From the NCBI RefSeq assembly GCF_004570325.1, contig NZ_SPQO01000009.1:1-64000 (forward strand): DNA of 64,000 nucleotides, given 5' to 3'. The notes beneath the pieces were generated by a model. It saw only the letters and a list, made by a program, of their open reading frames with translations. It did no database searches and was not told where the DNA came from. This document shows, piece by piece, positions 34,340 through 42,598 of the stretch. The stretch's first letter is position 1; every line of letters starts with the position of its first letter. The translations under genes were made by a program, and so were the position numbers. This DNA comes from Mycobacterium sp. PS03-16 (GTDB lineage: Bacteria; Actinomycetota; Actinomycetes; Mycobacteriales; Mycobacteriaceae).

Positions 34340-34966
34340 TCACCGCCGCGCTTCGAGTCCGCGAACGCAGAACTGGTAGATGTGCGCGGCCTCGACCGGT
34401 GCCCCGGACAGCTCGGCGCCCAGCACGCGCAACCGCATCGCGCCGAGGGCGGCCTGCATGATGAGCGCGGACGTGCTGTCGACGTCGATGTCGTCGCGGA
34501 AGTCGCCGACGGCCATGCCGCGGCGGATGATGTCGCCGATCAGGGCGTGCACCGGGGCGAGCACGCGGGCGTACTCGCCGGGCAGCGCCTCGGCGAGGTG
34601 GTCGTTGTAGGACGTCAGGCCCCGGTTGACCCGGTCCTGGGTGCTCGAGCCGGGAGCCACGCAGATCCGGTCGATCAGTGTGCGCAGCGCCTGCGGAGCG
34701 GGCAGTTCAGCAGCTTCGGCGCGCCAGCGCTGTGTGGACTCGGCCATGATGCGGTCGATGAGGGCCAGCAGCAGCTCGTCTTTGGTGGTGAAGTGCTGAT
34801 AGAACGAGCGCAGCGACGTCTTTGACCGTTCCACGACCTCGAGCACGGTGAAGTCGGTGCGGCCTGTCTCGCCGAGGATGTCCAGTGCGGAGCGCATGAA
34901 GCGTTCCGGTCGCGATGGAGCGTCGGTGCGCATGGCCGTGGACGACCGCCCGCGTGGTTTGGTCAT
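34340..34966 (-). CDS. TetR-family transcriptional regulator
   Basis: TetR repressor, 208 aa. HTH segment FMRSALDILGETGRTDFTVLEVVERSKTSLRSFYQHFTTKDELLLAL at about residues 23-70. A helical ligand domain follows. GGGAGGGG precedes the start. The gene lies between the amidohydrolase operon and the divergent TesB gene, and the GGTAATG-type palindrome occurs on both sides of it, so it probably represses both units and itself. By context the ligand may be an acyl-CoA or the free acid. Confidence 0.9.
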   Translation of the reverse strand: MTKPRGRSSTAMRTDAPSRPERFMRSALDILGETGRTDFTVLEVVERSKTSLRSFYQHFTTKDELLLALIDRIMAESTQRWRAEAAELPAPQALRTLIDRICVAPGSSTQDRVNRGLTSYNDHLAEALPGEYARVLAPVHALIGDIIRRGMAVGDFRDDIDVDSTSALIMQAALGAMRLRVLGAELSGAPVEAAHIYQFCVRGLEARR

Positions 34967-35000
34967 GGACCCCTCCCGCCGTCCCCGGGACCCTGCTGTC

Positions 35001-35015
35001 GAGAATGACGTTACC
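35001..35015. promoter_or_regulatory. Second TetR-type operator, tetR/tesB divergent promoter
   Basis: GAGAATGACGTTACC matches the perfect palindrome at 34275 in 12 of 15 positions. It lies 35 bp upstream of the tetR start and 68 bp from the TesB start. On the minus strand it includes TAACGT as a likely tetR -10. Autoregulation and co-control of TesB are inferred. Confidence 0.6.
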
Positions 35016-35082
35016 GCTTTCGCAGAAGGCTATGTAGCTTCTCGTAGTGGGGCCGACGAGACACGGACAGGGGCGTGCACGG

Positions 35083-35964
35083 ATGACGACGGAATCGACG
35101 CAGGCGCAGTGGACGGTCGAGATGCTGCTCGACCTCTTCGACGCCCGGCCGGCGGGGGAGAACCGGTTCACGGCCGAGACCGGCCTGGCCGGCGCGGATG
35201 AACGCCAGGTGGTCGAGGGGACGCAGGTGCTCGCACAGGCGATCGTGGCGGTGGCCAAGAGGTTCGTCGGCAAGTCCGTGCGGTCGGTGTACGCGGTGTT
35301 CGCCAGGGCGGTGATGGTGGGGCCACCGGTCGAGTTGGAGATCGATGTGGTGTCGGAGGGGCGGTCCACCGCGACGGCGGTGGTGTCAGCGTCGCAGAAC
35401 GGGAAGCGCTGCATCACCGTGACGGTGTTCACCGATGTGCCGTCGGGCGACGTGATTCGCCACCAGCTGCCGCGCCCAGACGTCGCGTCGCCGGCGCAGG
35501 CCCATCCCGCCGACATGCCGATGGCCGGCCGGGAGGTGCGCGTGGTCGACGTGGTCGACGTCAACAGTCCCGACGAGGTCGGGCCACCCGAGCTGCATGC
35601 CTGGCTGCACTACGACCCGATCCCCGAACGGGCCGATCTCACCAAGGCGTTGATCGCGTATTTCACCGGGCACCTGGGTATTTCGACGACGATGCGCGCG
35701 CACGAGGGGATCGGCACCGCGCAGGCGCACCTGACGGTCTCGACGGCGCCGATGACGGTCAGCGTCACCTTCCACGAGCCGGTCCGCTGGAACGGCTGGC
35801 TGCTCTACGGCCACGAGAGCACGCAGGTCGGTGCGGGGATGTCCTATGTCCGCGGCACGGTGCACACCGAGGAGGGTGAGCTGATCGCGTCATTCACGCA
35901 GGACGGGCTTATCCGGCCGCTGCGCACGTCCGACACCGCGATCGCCGAGCAGAACCGGTTGTAG
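35083..35964 (+). CDS. Acyl-CoA thioesterase II (TesB-like)
   Basis: Double-hotdog thioesterase, 293 aa. The N-terminal hotdog contains QVVEGTQVLAQAIVAVAKRFVGKSVRSVYAVF, and the C-terminal one LTVSTAPMTVSVTFHEPVRWNGWLLYGHESTQVGAGMSYVRGTVHTEEGELIAS. The pattern DxxWLLY and the final AxxTQDGL(I/V)R are TesB hallmarks. Hydrolyses acyl-CoA to free acid and CoA. ATG at 35083 is chosen over an upstream in-frame ATG lying near the promoter. Divergent from tetR. Confidence 0.88.
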   Translation: MTTESTQAQWTVEMLLDLFDARPAGENRFTAETGLAGADERQVVEGTQVLAQAIVAVAKRFVGKSVRSVYAVFARAVMVGPPVELEIDVVSEGRSTATAVVSASQNGKRCITVTVFTDVPSGDVIRHQLPRPDVASPAQAHPADMPMAGREVRVVDVVDVNSPDEVGPPELHAWLHYDPIPERADLTKALIAYFTGHLGISTTMRAHEGIGTAQAHLTVSTAPMTVSVTFHEPVRWNGWLLYGHESTQVGAGMSYVRGTVHTEEGELIASFTQDGLIRPLRTSDTAIAEQNRL

Positions 35965-36023
35965 GTCGGCCGAGGCGAGCTTGTGCCGCCTGTGACGTTG
36001 CAGCACGGCTGACAGTGAGCTGG

Positions 36024-36047
36024 CGCGCCTACGCGGCGGCGCGTTTT
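36024..36047 (+). terminator. Possible intrinsic terminator after TesB
   Basis: CGCGCC (36024-36029) and GGCGCG (36038-36043) form a short GC-rich stem followed by TTTT. It lies 60 bp after the TesB stop in a 130-bp gap that holds no other signal I can see. The stem is only 6 bp, so this is tentative. Confidence 0.4.
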
Positions 36048-36094
36048 CGAGGTGCGCGAATGTACCCGCGCGACCCCTGAGGCCGGCAGCATGG

Positions 36095-37360
36095 CTAGTT
36101 GGTGGATGGTGGTGGGTGTGGGTCGAAGGGTCGGTACCACCACCAGTCGGCGCGTTCCCCGGTCGGTCCGGCATACGGCGGCACCGTGGGTGGGGGTGTG
36201 GTGGGTGGCCGCGCCAGGGACCCCGCACGGAGCGGGCGGCCGTCGTCATCGGTCACCACGAGGCGCCCCGCGGTCCCACTGATCGTGATGAAGCCGCGGT
36301 GGTGCAGCCGATGGTGGTACGGACATACGAGCACGAGGTTGTCTGGATCGGTGGGGCCGCCGTCCTGCCAGTGCCGGATGTGATGGGCGTGCAAACCGCG
36401 GGTGGCGCCGCAGCCGGGGACCACGCAGCAGCGGTCCCGATGCTCCAGGACGCGGCGCAGCCGCCGGTTGATGGCGCGGGTGGCGCGTCCGGCGCCGAGG
36501 GGTTGGCCGTCGCGTTCGAAATACGCTTGAAAGGTGGCGTCACACAACAGCAAGCGGCGATCCTCATCACTGAGCATCGGCCCCAGATGCACGCCCGCCG
36601 CCGGTCTGTCGACATCGAGGTGCACCAGCACGGTGGTGTGATGCCCATGCGGGCGGCGCGCCACCTCGGTGTCCCAGCCGGCCTCAATGAGGCTCATGAA
36701 CGCCTCCACCGTGGTCGGAAACGAGGGTGCCTGCTCGGGCGGCCTGCCACGCGCATCCACGCCGTGCGCGTCATAGTCAGCGTCGTGGTCGCGGGTCCAA
36801 TCCGCGATCAACCCGTCCCGATGGGACTGCAACGCGGCGTCGAATCGGGCCGCCTCCAACGTGGTGAGCCGGATCCGCCACGTGGTGTAGTCGCCGTCCT
36901 CATGCTTGGTGATCCAGGACTCGGGTTCGGGTTTCGGCTTCGGTTGCGGGCGGGGTTCGAGTTTGACCATGGTGCGCAGCTGGGTGACCGTCGCGTTCTG
37001 GGCCAGCTCCACATAGTGCTCATCGGATCCGTCGGCGGCGCCCTTGGCGATCACGCCGATCTGGTCCAGCGACAGCCGGCCCTCCCGCAGCGCCTCGGCG
37101 CAGCGCGGGAACTGCTCGAGCCGATGCGCCACCGCGACCATGGTCTCGGCATTGCTGGGCGAGGTACCGGTCTTCCAGGCCACCAGTGACGCGATGGACC
37201 GGCACCCGGTGGCCCCCCACAACCGGTCGCCGTCGATCTCGGCCACGATCTCCGCGAGACGGCCATCGATGGCATTGCGCTGACCGCACAGTTCCGACAT
37301 CTCCTCGAACAACAGCGCCAGCCGCTCCTTGGGAAGCAAACCGGTTGCGGTCGAGGACAT
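36095..37360 (-). CDS. 13E12-repeat family protein, DUF222 plus HNH endonuclease domain
   Basis: Mycobacterial 13E12/REP family protein, 421 aa. The N-terminal DUF222 region is helical (LALLFEEMSELCGQRNAIDGRLAEIVAEI, GCRSIASLVAWKTG). The C-terminal HNH nuclease has two Cys in CCVVPGCG, then HAHHIRHWQDGGPTDPDNLVLVCPYHHRLHH, with all expected metal and catalytic His/Asn residues. The tail is Pro-rich. These genes are multicopy in mycobacteria and several M. tuberculosis members carry SOS boxes, but I see none here. It sits directly downstream of a frameshifted SDR gene, suggesting local rearrangement. Confidence 0.9.
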   Translation of the reverse strand: MSSTATGLLPKERLALLFEEMSELCGQRNAIDGRLAEIVAEIDGDRLWGATGCRSIASLVAWKTGTSPSNAETMVAVAHRLEQFPRCAEALREGRLSLDQIGVIAKGAADGSDEHYVELAQNATVTQLRTMVKLEPRPQPKPKPEPESWITKHEDGDYTTWRIRLTTLEAARFDAALQSHRDGLIADWTRDHDADYDAHGVDARGRPPEQAPSFPTTVEAFMSLIEAGWDTEVARRPHGHHTTVLVHLDVDRPAAGVHLGPMLSDEDRRLLLCDATFQAYFERDGQPLGAGRATRAINRRLRRVLEHRDRCCVVPGCGATRGLHAHHIRHWQDGGPTDPDNLVLVCPYHHRLHHRGFITISGTAGRLVVTDDDGRPLRAGSLARPPTTPPPTVPPYAGPTGERADWWWYRPFDPHPPPSTN

Positions 37361-37414
37361 ACCACGATTCTCGCAGAGGGGTACGACACGTCTCGCCCCT
37401 CTCGACGCAAGCCC

Positions 37415-38241
37415 TCAGATCTTGAGATACCCCTTTCCGCAGGGATCTGGGCCGCGGTCACCAGCGACGAGGCGTCACTCGCCAGCCACAACACGATGTC
37501 GGAGATCAGATCCGGCGCGGCCAGCGAGTCGGTCGGCAGCGCGCCGGGCGAGTAGCTGTGGATGTAGGTGGGATGGTCGGCGAACACCTGATACATCGAG
37601 GTGTCGTTGCCCATCGGGGTGTCCGTGCCGTACGGGTGCACCGAGTTCACCCGGATGCCGAACTCGCCCAGCTCGACCGCCAGTGAGTTGGTCAGCCCGA
37701 CGACGCCGAACTTGCTCGCGCAGTAGTGTCCGCACCCCGGCACGGCCTTGATCCCGGCCGCGGAGCTGATCGTGATGATCGATCCGCCGTTGCCCGCGGC
37801 GATCATCGGCGGCACCACCGCCCGGACCGTGTGCCACACTCCGGTCAGGTTGACGTCCAGGGTGTCCTGCCACTGCTGCGGCGTGATCTCCCAGAGCCGG
37901 CCCCAGTTCAGCACGCCGGCGTTCGCCACGACGATGTCGAGCCGGCCGAACTGCTCGACCGCGTCGGCCACCACCCGCACCTGCCCCTCGGCGTCGCGGA
38001 CGTCGACCTCCTCGGCCAGGATCTTGCGGCCCTCACCCTCGACCAGCCGCACGGTCTCGGCGAGGTCGTCCGGGGTGGCCGGGGGATAGCCGTTGGCCTC
38101 GCTCACCGGCGCGCACGCGTCGATCGCCACCACGTCGGCCCCCGCACGCGCCAACCGCACACAGTGCGAGCGGCCCTGCCCGCGGGCGGCTCCGGTGACG
38201 TAGGCGACGCGTCCGGCCAGGGGCAACTCGTCAGCGCTCAT
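37415..38241 (-). pseudogene. Mycofactocin-type SDR oxidoreductase with 3' frameshift
   Basis: Mycofactocin-coupled SDR: GRVAYVTGAARGQGRSHCVRLARAGADVVAIDAC at the N-terminus, NAGVLNWG, ISSAAGIKAV and YCASKFG (catalytic Tyr and Lys). The frame is intact to VTAAQIPA, where the family normally continues to a hydrophobic end after about ten residues. One base appears missing near 37436: restoring it gives an ending like KGYLKI and a stop at 37415, for 275 aa. As sequenced, translation runs on to 37051 across the 13E12 gene, giving 396 aa with a nonsense tail. Catalytic residues are unaffected. Either a real deletion or a sequencing error. ATG overlaps the stop of the monooxygenase gene (ATGA). 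Confidence 0.8.
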
Positions 38242-39794
38242 GCGGGGATCTCCTCGGAAACGGCGGAGCGGGTGGCGAAGTCGTAGTCCGACAGCGGCGA
38301 GCGGCGCGCGAAGCGCCGCGACCCGGCGATCGTCTGCGGCCGGTGATAGACCGTGTCGCGCTGGCTGTTGACGAAGTAGGTACTCAACCCGGGATTGCAG
38401 TCCGTGAAGTAGAGGTGCGCGACGCGGCCCGCGCGCCGCATGCGGTCGTTCCACCGGTTGAACGCGTCCTGCCCGACGGCCACCACGGGGGTGCCGCGCC
38501 GCCGCGCCTCGGCGATGACGCGCACCGCGTGCGCGGCCATGGTCTCGACGAAGTCCGGCCACGCGAACCCGACGAAGCCCAGCGGCCCGACGATCTCCCA
38601 CCGGTTGGGCAGCCGCGGATGCGCGGTGCCGGCGTAGGCGCGCAGCCCGTGTGCGCGATAGAACTCGGCGAGGTCGAACCCGTTGTCGCCCACGACCGTT
38701 CCGACCCGATAGGTCTCCGGATCGGTCCACAGCTCGTAGCCCGTGGCCAGCACCAGCAGGTCGGCCGGGTGCTCGACGCCGTCGGCCGTGCGCACCCCGC
38801 CGGCGGTGATCCGCTCGATCGGCGTGGTGATCAGGTGGGTGTCGGGATGGTTGAGCGCCGGCAGGAAGCTGCTGGAGATGACCGGTCGCTTGGCGAGGAT
38901 CCCGTAGCGCGGGACCAGCGCACGCCGGGTGGCCGCATCGCGGACCACCACCCGCAGCAACAGCCGGTACAGCGCGCGGCAGTACGCGTCATAGCACGGC
39001 ATCGCCCGCACCAGCAGCCGGTCGGGTAACCGGGAGAACAGGTGCACGATCGGCGCCACCATGAACGCGTCCATCAGGTAGCGGCCGGCGAGGTTGACCG
39101 CCGGCACGACACCCGGCACCCGCAGCGCCCGGCGCATCGCCGGTGGGATGTCGAAGTCGATCTTGGGAAGCACCCATGCCGGGGTGCGCTGAAAGACATC
39201 GAGATTGGCGGCCACCCCTGACAGCGCCGCGGCGATCTGGACGCCACTGGACCCGGTGCCGATCACCGCGACGCGCTTGCCGTGTGGATCATACGTGTCG
39301 TCCCAGGCGTTGGGCCGCAGGATGGTTCCGGTGAAGTCATCGATGCCCTCGATGTCGACGCGCGGTTTGGCGTTGACGTAGCCGCCCACCGAGCTGATCA
39401 CGAACCGCGCCGACACCCGGGCGCCATCGGCGAGCGTCAGCCGCCACAGCCCCGCGGCTTCGTCCCACCGCTGGCACGCCACCTCACGGTGCGGCCGCAG
39501 GTGTGGGTACAGGCCCAGCCGTTTCGCGGTGTCCCGCAGGTAGGCGTAGATCTCCGGGCCGGGCGCGAACAGTCGCGACCAGTCCGGGTTCACCGCGAAC
39601 GACAGCTGGTACCACAGCGTGGGGATGTCTACGGCCAGCCCCGGGTAGTGGTTGTCGCGCCAGGTGCCGCCGAAGTCGTGGCCGCGTTCCAGGATGACGA
39701 AGTCGGTGATGCCTCTGCGCCGCAGTAGATATCCGGCGGCGATGCCACCGGGTCCCGCGCCGATGACGGCGACCTCATGATCGGGTTCAGGCAT
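38238..39794 (-). CDS. Flavin-containing/Baeyer-Villiger-like monooxygenase
   Basis: Two-dinucleotide-binding flavoprotein monooxygenase, 518 aa. FAD site GAGPGGIAAGYLL near residue 12, NADPH site GTGSSGVQIAAAL near residue 182, and LVLATGYELWT toward the C-terminus. The Baeyer-Villiger fingerprint FxGxxxHxxxW reads FTGTILRPNAW, with Arg in place of His. Expected to insert oxygen next to a ketone or hydroxylate a substrate, with the coupled SDR acting on the alcohol/ketone partner. Coupled to tetR upstream (8-bp overlap) and SDR downstream (4-bp overlap), forming a three-gene operon. Confidence 0.88.
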   Translation of the reverse strand: MPEPDHEVAVIGAGPGGIAAGYLLRRRGITDFVILERGHDFGGTWRDNHYPGLAVDIPTLWYQLSFAVNPDWSRLFAPGPEIYAYLRDTAKRLGLYPHLRPHREVACQRWDEAAGLWRLTLADGARVSARFVISSVGGYVNAKPRVDIEGIDDFTGTILRPNAWDDTYDPHGKRVAVIGTGSSGVQIAAALSGVAANLDVFQRTPAWVLPKIDFDIPPAMRRALRVPGVVPAVNLAGRYLMDAFMVAPIVHLFSRLPDRLLVRAMPCYDAYCRALYRLLLRVVVRDAATRRALVPRYGILAKRPVISSSFLPALNHPDTHLITTPIERITAGGVRTADGVEHPADLLVLATGYELWTDPETYRVGTVVGDNGFDLAEFYRAHGLRAYAGTAHPRLPNRWEIVGPLGFVGFAWPDFVETMAAHAVRVIAEARRRGTPVVAVGQDAFNRWNDRMRRAGRVAHLYFTDCNPGLSTYFVNSQRDTVYHRPQTIAGSRRFARRSPLSDYDFATRSAVSEEIPA

Positions 39795-40380
39795 GCGGGC
39801 CTCCCAGTCCGGCCACGATGTGTTCGGCGACGAATCGGCGCACCGCGCGCGGGTTGTCGACGTTGACGCCCAGCGGCGGCAGCAGTTCGAAACTGAACAG
39901 CAGCCGCACGATCCACTCCGCGGCCCTGGGACAGTTCACCCCGGCGCGCACCTCGCCGCGCTCGATGCCGGCGCGAACCAGGGGCTCCCACAGGTCGAGC
40001 GATCGGACCATGAGGTCGTCGCCGATGTTGCGCAATAGCAGCACCAGGATGCTCTCGTTGATGCCGCGCGGCGCCACCGCATCGGACTGCTGGCGGTGGG
40101 CGCACACCACGACCGCGGCCGCGGCGACCTGGTCGGCCAGCGTCGTCTGTTTGTCGACCTCGGCGGCCATGGTCTCGATGAACACCGACGCCAGGTGGTC
40201 GAGCGCGGTGCGGATGGCGTGGTCGCGGCTGCCGAGCGCGTTGTGGACGGTGCCGCGTGACACGCCGGCGGCCTCGGCGACGGCGGTCAGGCTGAACTGA
40301 CGCGGGCCGAGGCGGCGCAACGTGGCCGTGGTGGCGGCCAGTAACGCCGGGGCGACCGGCCGGTCAGCTGCCGCGGGCAT
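39787..40380 (-). CDS. TetR-family transcriptional regulator
   Basis: TetR protein, 197 aa. HTH: LLAATTATLRRLGPRQFSLTAVAEAAGVSRGTVHNALGSRDHAIRTAL (about residues 13-60), with His-Asn where Tyr-Tyr is common in the recognition helix. First gene of the TetR, monooxygenase, SDR operon. The ATG is only 6 bases after a predicted -10 and has no ribosome site, so the mRNA is probably leaderless. A 27-bp palindrome overlaps that promoter, giving strong evidence for autoregulation of the whole operon. Confidence 0.9.
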   Translation of the reverse strand: MPAAADRPVAPALLAATTATLRRLGPRQFSLTAVAEAAGVSRGTVHNALGSRDHAIRTALDHLASVFIETMAAEVDKQTTLADQVAAAAVVVCAHRQQSDAVAPRGINESILVLLLRNIGDDLMVRSLDLWEPLVRAGIERGEVRAGVNCPRAAEWIVRLLFSFELLPPLGVNVDNPRAVRRFVAEHIVAGLGGPHA

Positions 40381-40416
40381 TTGAACACATTAGCGATATG
40401 TGTTCAATGTGGTCAA
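40381..40416 (-). promoter_or_regulatory. Palindromic operator and leaderless promoter of the TetR-monooxygenase-SDR operon
   Basis: TTGAACACAT (40381-40390), a 7-base spacer and ATGTGTTCAA (40398-40407) form a perfect 10-bp-arm palindrome. On the minus strand TTGACC (40416-40411) and TAATGT (40392-40387), 18 bases apart, form the promoter, with the ATG 6 bases after the -10. The operator covers the -10 and most of the spacer. Confidence 0.7.
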
Positions 40417-40949
40417 TGATTGACGTCGACGTCCCAGGCGTGGTGGACGATGTCGTGCAGGTGGTACAGCGCGATCGAGGCGACCGTGAACTCACTGCCG
40501 TTGCTGCGCAATCCTCGCCGGTGCCATCCGTCGTCGGGCACGGAGTCGTAGGTGTCGGCGACCGTCACCGCGGCATCGAACAGCTCACCGGCCACCACGC
40601 CCGGATCCTGCGCCGCGTAATCGTCTTCGAGTGCGGTGCGATCCTGGTCCCAGTTAGGAAACAGCGGTTCGTGCTGGGTCAGCATCAACGTCAGCCGCTC
40701 GTTGAAGATCCGGTGCACATCGCGGATGTGGCAGCCGTACTCGAGCGTCGACCACGTCCCCGGCCGCGGACGAGTTGTGGCAGCGGGTGCGGCGAGGCGG
40801 CGGATCCATTCGTCGCCGTCGTCGCGGATCCGCTGCGCCACCTCGGTGTGGGCCACGCCGGCGGTGTCGAACCCGCAATCCGGACAGGGCCGCTCCAGCA
40901 CCCACGTCCAGTCCTTGGTGTCCGGTTCGATCGGTTCGGCGGTGCTCAT
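40413..40949 (-). CDS. DinB-fold family protein
   Basis: Predicted four-helix DinB/maleylpyruvate-isomerase-like protein, 178 aa. The His triad of the family is suggested by YGCHIRDVH near residue 75 and YHLHDIVHHAWD near the C-terminus. An N-terminal CPDCGFD may be a further metal or structural site. DinB-like actinobacterial proteins often act as thiol (mycothiol)-dependent transferases, but no specific function can be given. It shares a 4-bp overlap with the upstream DUF885 gene, and its end overlaps the -35 of the next promoter. Confidence 0.75.
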   Translation of the reverse strand: MSTAEPIEPDTKDWTWVLERPCPDCGFDTAGVAHTEVAQRIRDDGDEWIRRLAAPAATTRPRPGTWSTLEYGCHIRDVHRIFNERLTLMLTQHEPLFPNWDQDRTALEDDYAAQDPGVVAGELFDAAVTVADTYDSVPDDGWHRRGLRSNGSEFTVASIALYHLHDIVHHAWDVDVNH

Positions 40950-42598
40950 CGGGTGAACTCCTCGAGTAGGGCCGCGCGCAGCACGTCGAGCGGCAGGCCG
41001 CCGAGATCCAGCGCCCGGCTGTGGAACTCCTTGAGCGGCATACTGCGGGCCAGCATGGTCTCGCGCAGCTGCTGCCAGATCCGCTGGCCCACCGCATAGG
41101 ACGGGGCCTGCCCCGGCCAGCCGAGGTAGCGGTCGAGTTCGAAGTGCAGGTGATCATCGGACTGCGCGGAATGCGCCCGCAGGAATTCCCAGGCCCGCTG
41201 CGCATCCCACGTTCCCCCGTCGGGGGCGCGCAGGCCGCAGTGCACGCCGATGTCGATGGCCACGCGGGCGGCGCGGAAGCGCTGCGCGTCCAGCATGCCC
41301 ATCCGTGCCCCGTCGTCGTCGAGCCAGCCGAGCTCGGCCATCAGTCGTTCGGCGTAGAGTGCCCAGCCCTCGCCGTGGCCGGACACCCAGCAGCCCAGCC
41401 GCCGCCACCGGTTGAGCTGGTCGGCGAGGACCACCGCGTGCCCGATCTGCAGGTGGTGGCCGGGCACCCCCTCATGGAACACGGTCGTCGTCTCCTGCCA
41501 GGTGTGGAAGGTCTCCTTCCCCGGCGGCACCGACCACCACATCCGGCCCGGCCGGGTCAGATCCTCCGACGGCCCGGTGTAGTAGATGCCGCCGGTCTGA
41601 GTGGGCGCGATGCGGCACTCCAGCGTGCGCAACGCCGGCGCGATGTCGAAGTGTGTGCCGGCCAGCGCGTCGACGACGCGGTCCGACAGCGTCTGCATCC
41701 ACTGCTGCAGCGCCTCGGTGCCGTGGACCTGATAGCGCGGTTCGCCGTCGAGGCGCCGGATGGTCTCGGCCACCCCGGCGCCCGGGTACAGCCGTTCTGC
41801 CACCGTCACCTGTTCGGCCACAATGGCTTCCAGCTGATCGAGGCCCCACGCGTAGGTCTCGTCGAGATCGACGGCGGCCCCGAGGAAGGACCGTGACAGC
41901 AGCCGGTAGGCGTCGCGGCCGAACGCGTCGCGGTCCGGCGCGTGCGGCGCGATGTCCTCCCGCAGCACCCGGCCCAGGTCCCGGTACGCCGCGGCGGCAG
42001 CCGCGGCGTGGCGGTCCAAATCCGCCTGCAGCGCCGGGTCCGTCGCCGCGCCGGCCACCATGTCGACGAACAGCCGCTCGATCTGTGCGGCCTGCGCGAC
42101 ACCCCGCTGCACCTGTCGGATCGCCGGCGGACGGCCTTCGGCGACCGCGACCCGCAACGCCTCGGCGTAACCGGGGACCCGCTGCGGCAGTGCCGCCAGC
42201 CGCCGGCCGATCACGGCCCAGTCCTCATCGCTGCCGGTGGGCATCAGGTCGAACACGTCGCGCATGGTCTGCAACGGGGAGGCGATCACGTTGAGCTCGC
42301 CGACGTCGAGGCCGGCGTCGTGGATCTCGACGAGCACGCCGAGGCGTTCGCGCATCGCCGCGGCGGTCACCGCGTCGGTCTCGTCGACAGCGGCCACGCC
42401 GTCGAGTTCCTTGAGTGCCGCACGGGCGGCCTCGGCGCGCGCGGCGACCCCGTCGGGGGAGTAGTCGGTGATGTCCTCGTCGTAATCGCGATCGCGGCCG
42501 GTGATGCCCAGTTCGGTTGCGGTGCAGGGGTCCAGCTCGGCGACGGTGTCGAGGTAGCGCTCGGCGACGGCGTCGACGGCGCTGCGGACCCTAGCCAA
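40946..42598 (-). CDS. DUF885-family protein, probable metallopeptidase-like hydrolase
   Basis: A 550-aa cytosolic protein of the DUF885 family. The family motif FHEGVPGHHLQIGHA (about residue 368) is an HExxxxH-type metal site, with GHGEGWALYAERLMAELG downstream contributing the Glu ligand, reminiscent of M2/M32-type gluzincins. Peptidase activity is inferred from the motif. The start is a TTG inside the last codons of the ypfJ-like gene, overlapping it by 8 bp; no better start is near. Followed by an overlapping DinB-like gene, so the YpfJ, DUF885 and DinB genes form one unit. Confidence 0.82.
   Translation of the reverse strand: MARVRSAVDAVAERYLDTVAELDPCTATELGITGRDRDYDEDITDYSPDGVAARAEAARAALKELDGVAAVDETDAVTAAAMRERLGVLVEIHDAGLDVGELNVIASPLQTMRDVFDLMPTGSDEDWAVIGRRLAALPQRVPGYAEALRVAVAEGRPPAIRQVQRGVAQAAQIERLFVDMVAGAATDPALQADLDRHAAAAAAAYRDLGRVLREDIAPHAPDRDAFGRDAYRLLSRSFLGAAVDLDETYAWGLDQLEAIVAEQVTVAERLYPGAGVAETIRRLDGEPRYQVHGTEALQQWMQTLSDRVVDALAGTHFDIAPALRTLECRIAPTQTGGIYYTGPSEDLTRPGRMWWSVPPGKETFHTWQETTTVFHEGVPGHHLQIGHAVVLADQLNRWRRLGCWVSGHGEGWALYAERLMAELGWLDDDGARMGMLDAQRFRAARVAIDIGVHCGLRAPDGGTWDAQRAWEFLRAHSAQSDDHLHFELDRYLGWPGQAPSYAVGQRIWQQLRETMLARSMPLKEFHSRALDLGGLPLDVLRAALLEEFTR

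Noticed and set aside
37051..37414. C-terminal 120-residue extension of the SDR as a genuine domain
   Set aside because: It is Arg/Cys/Pro-rich, overlaps the 13E12 gene in another frame and follows an apparent one-base loss.
37300..37420. SOS box upstream of the 13E12-family gene
   Set aside because: Some M. tuberculosis 13E12 genes have one, but no TCGAAC-N4-GTTCGA match occurs here.
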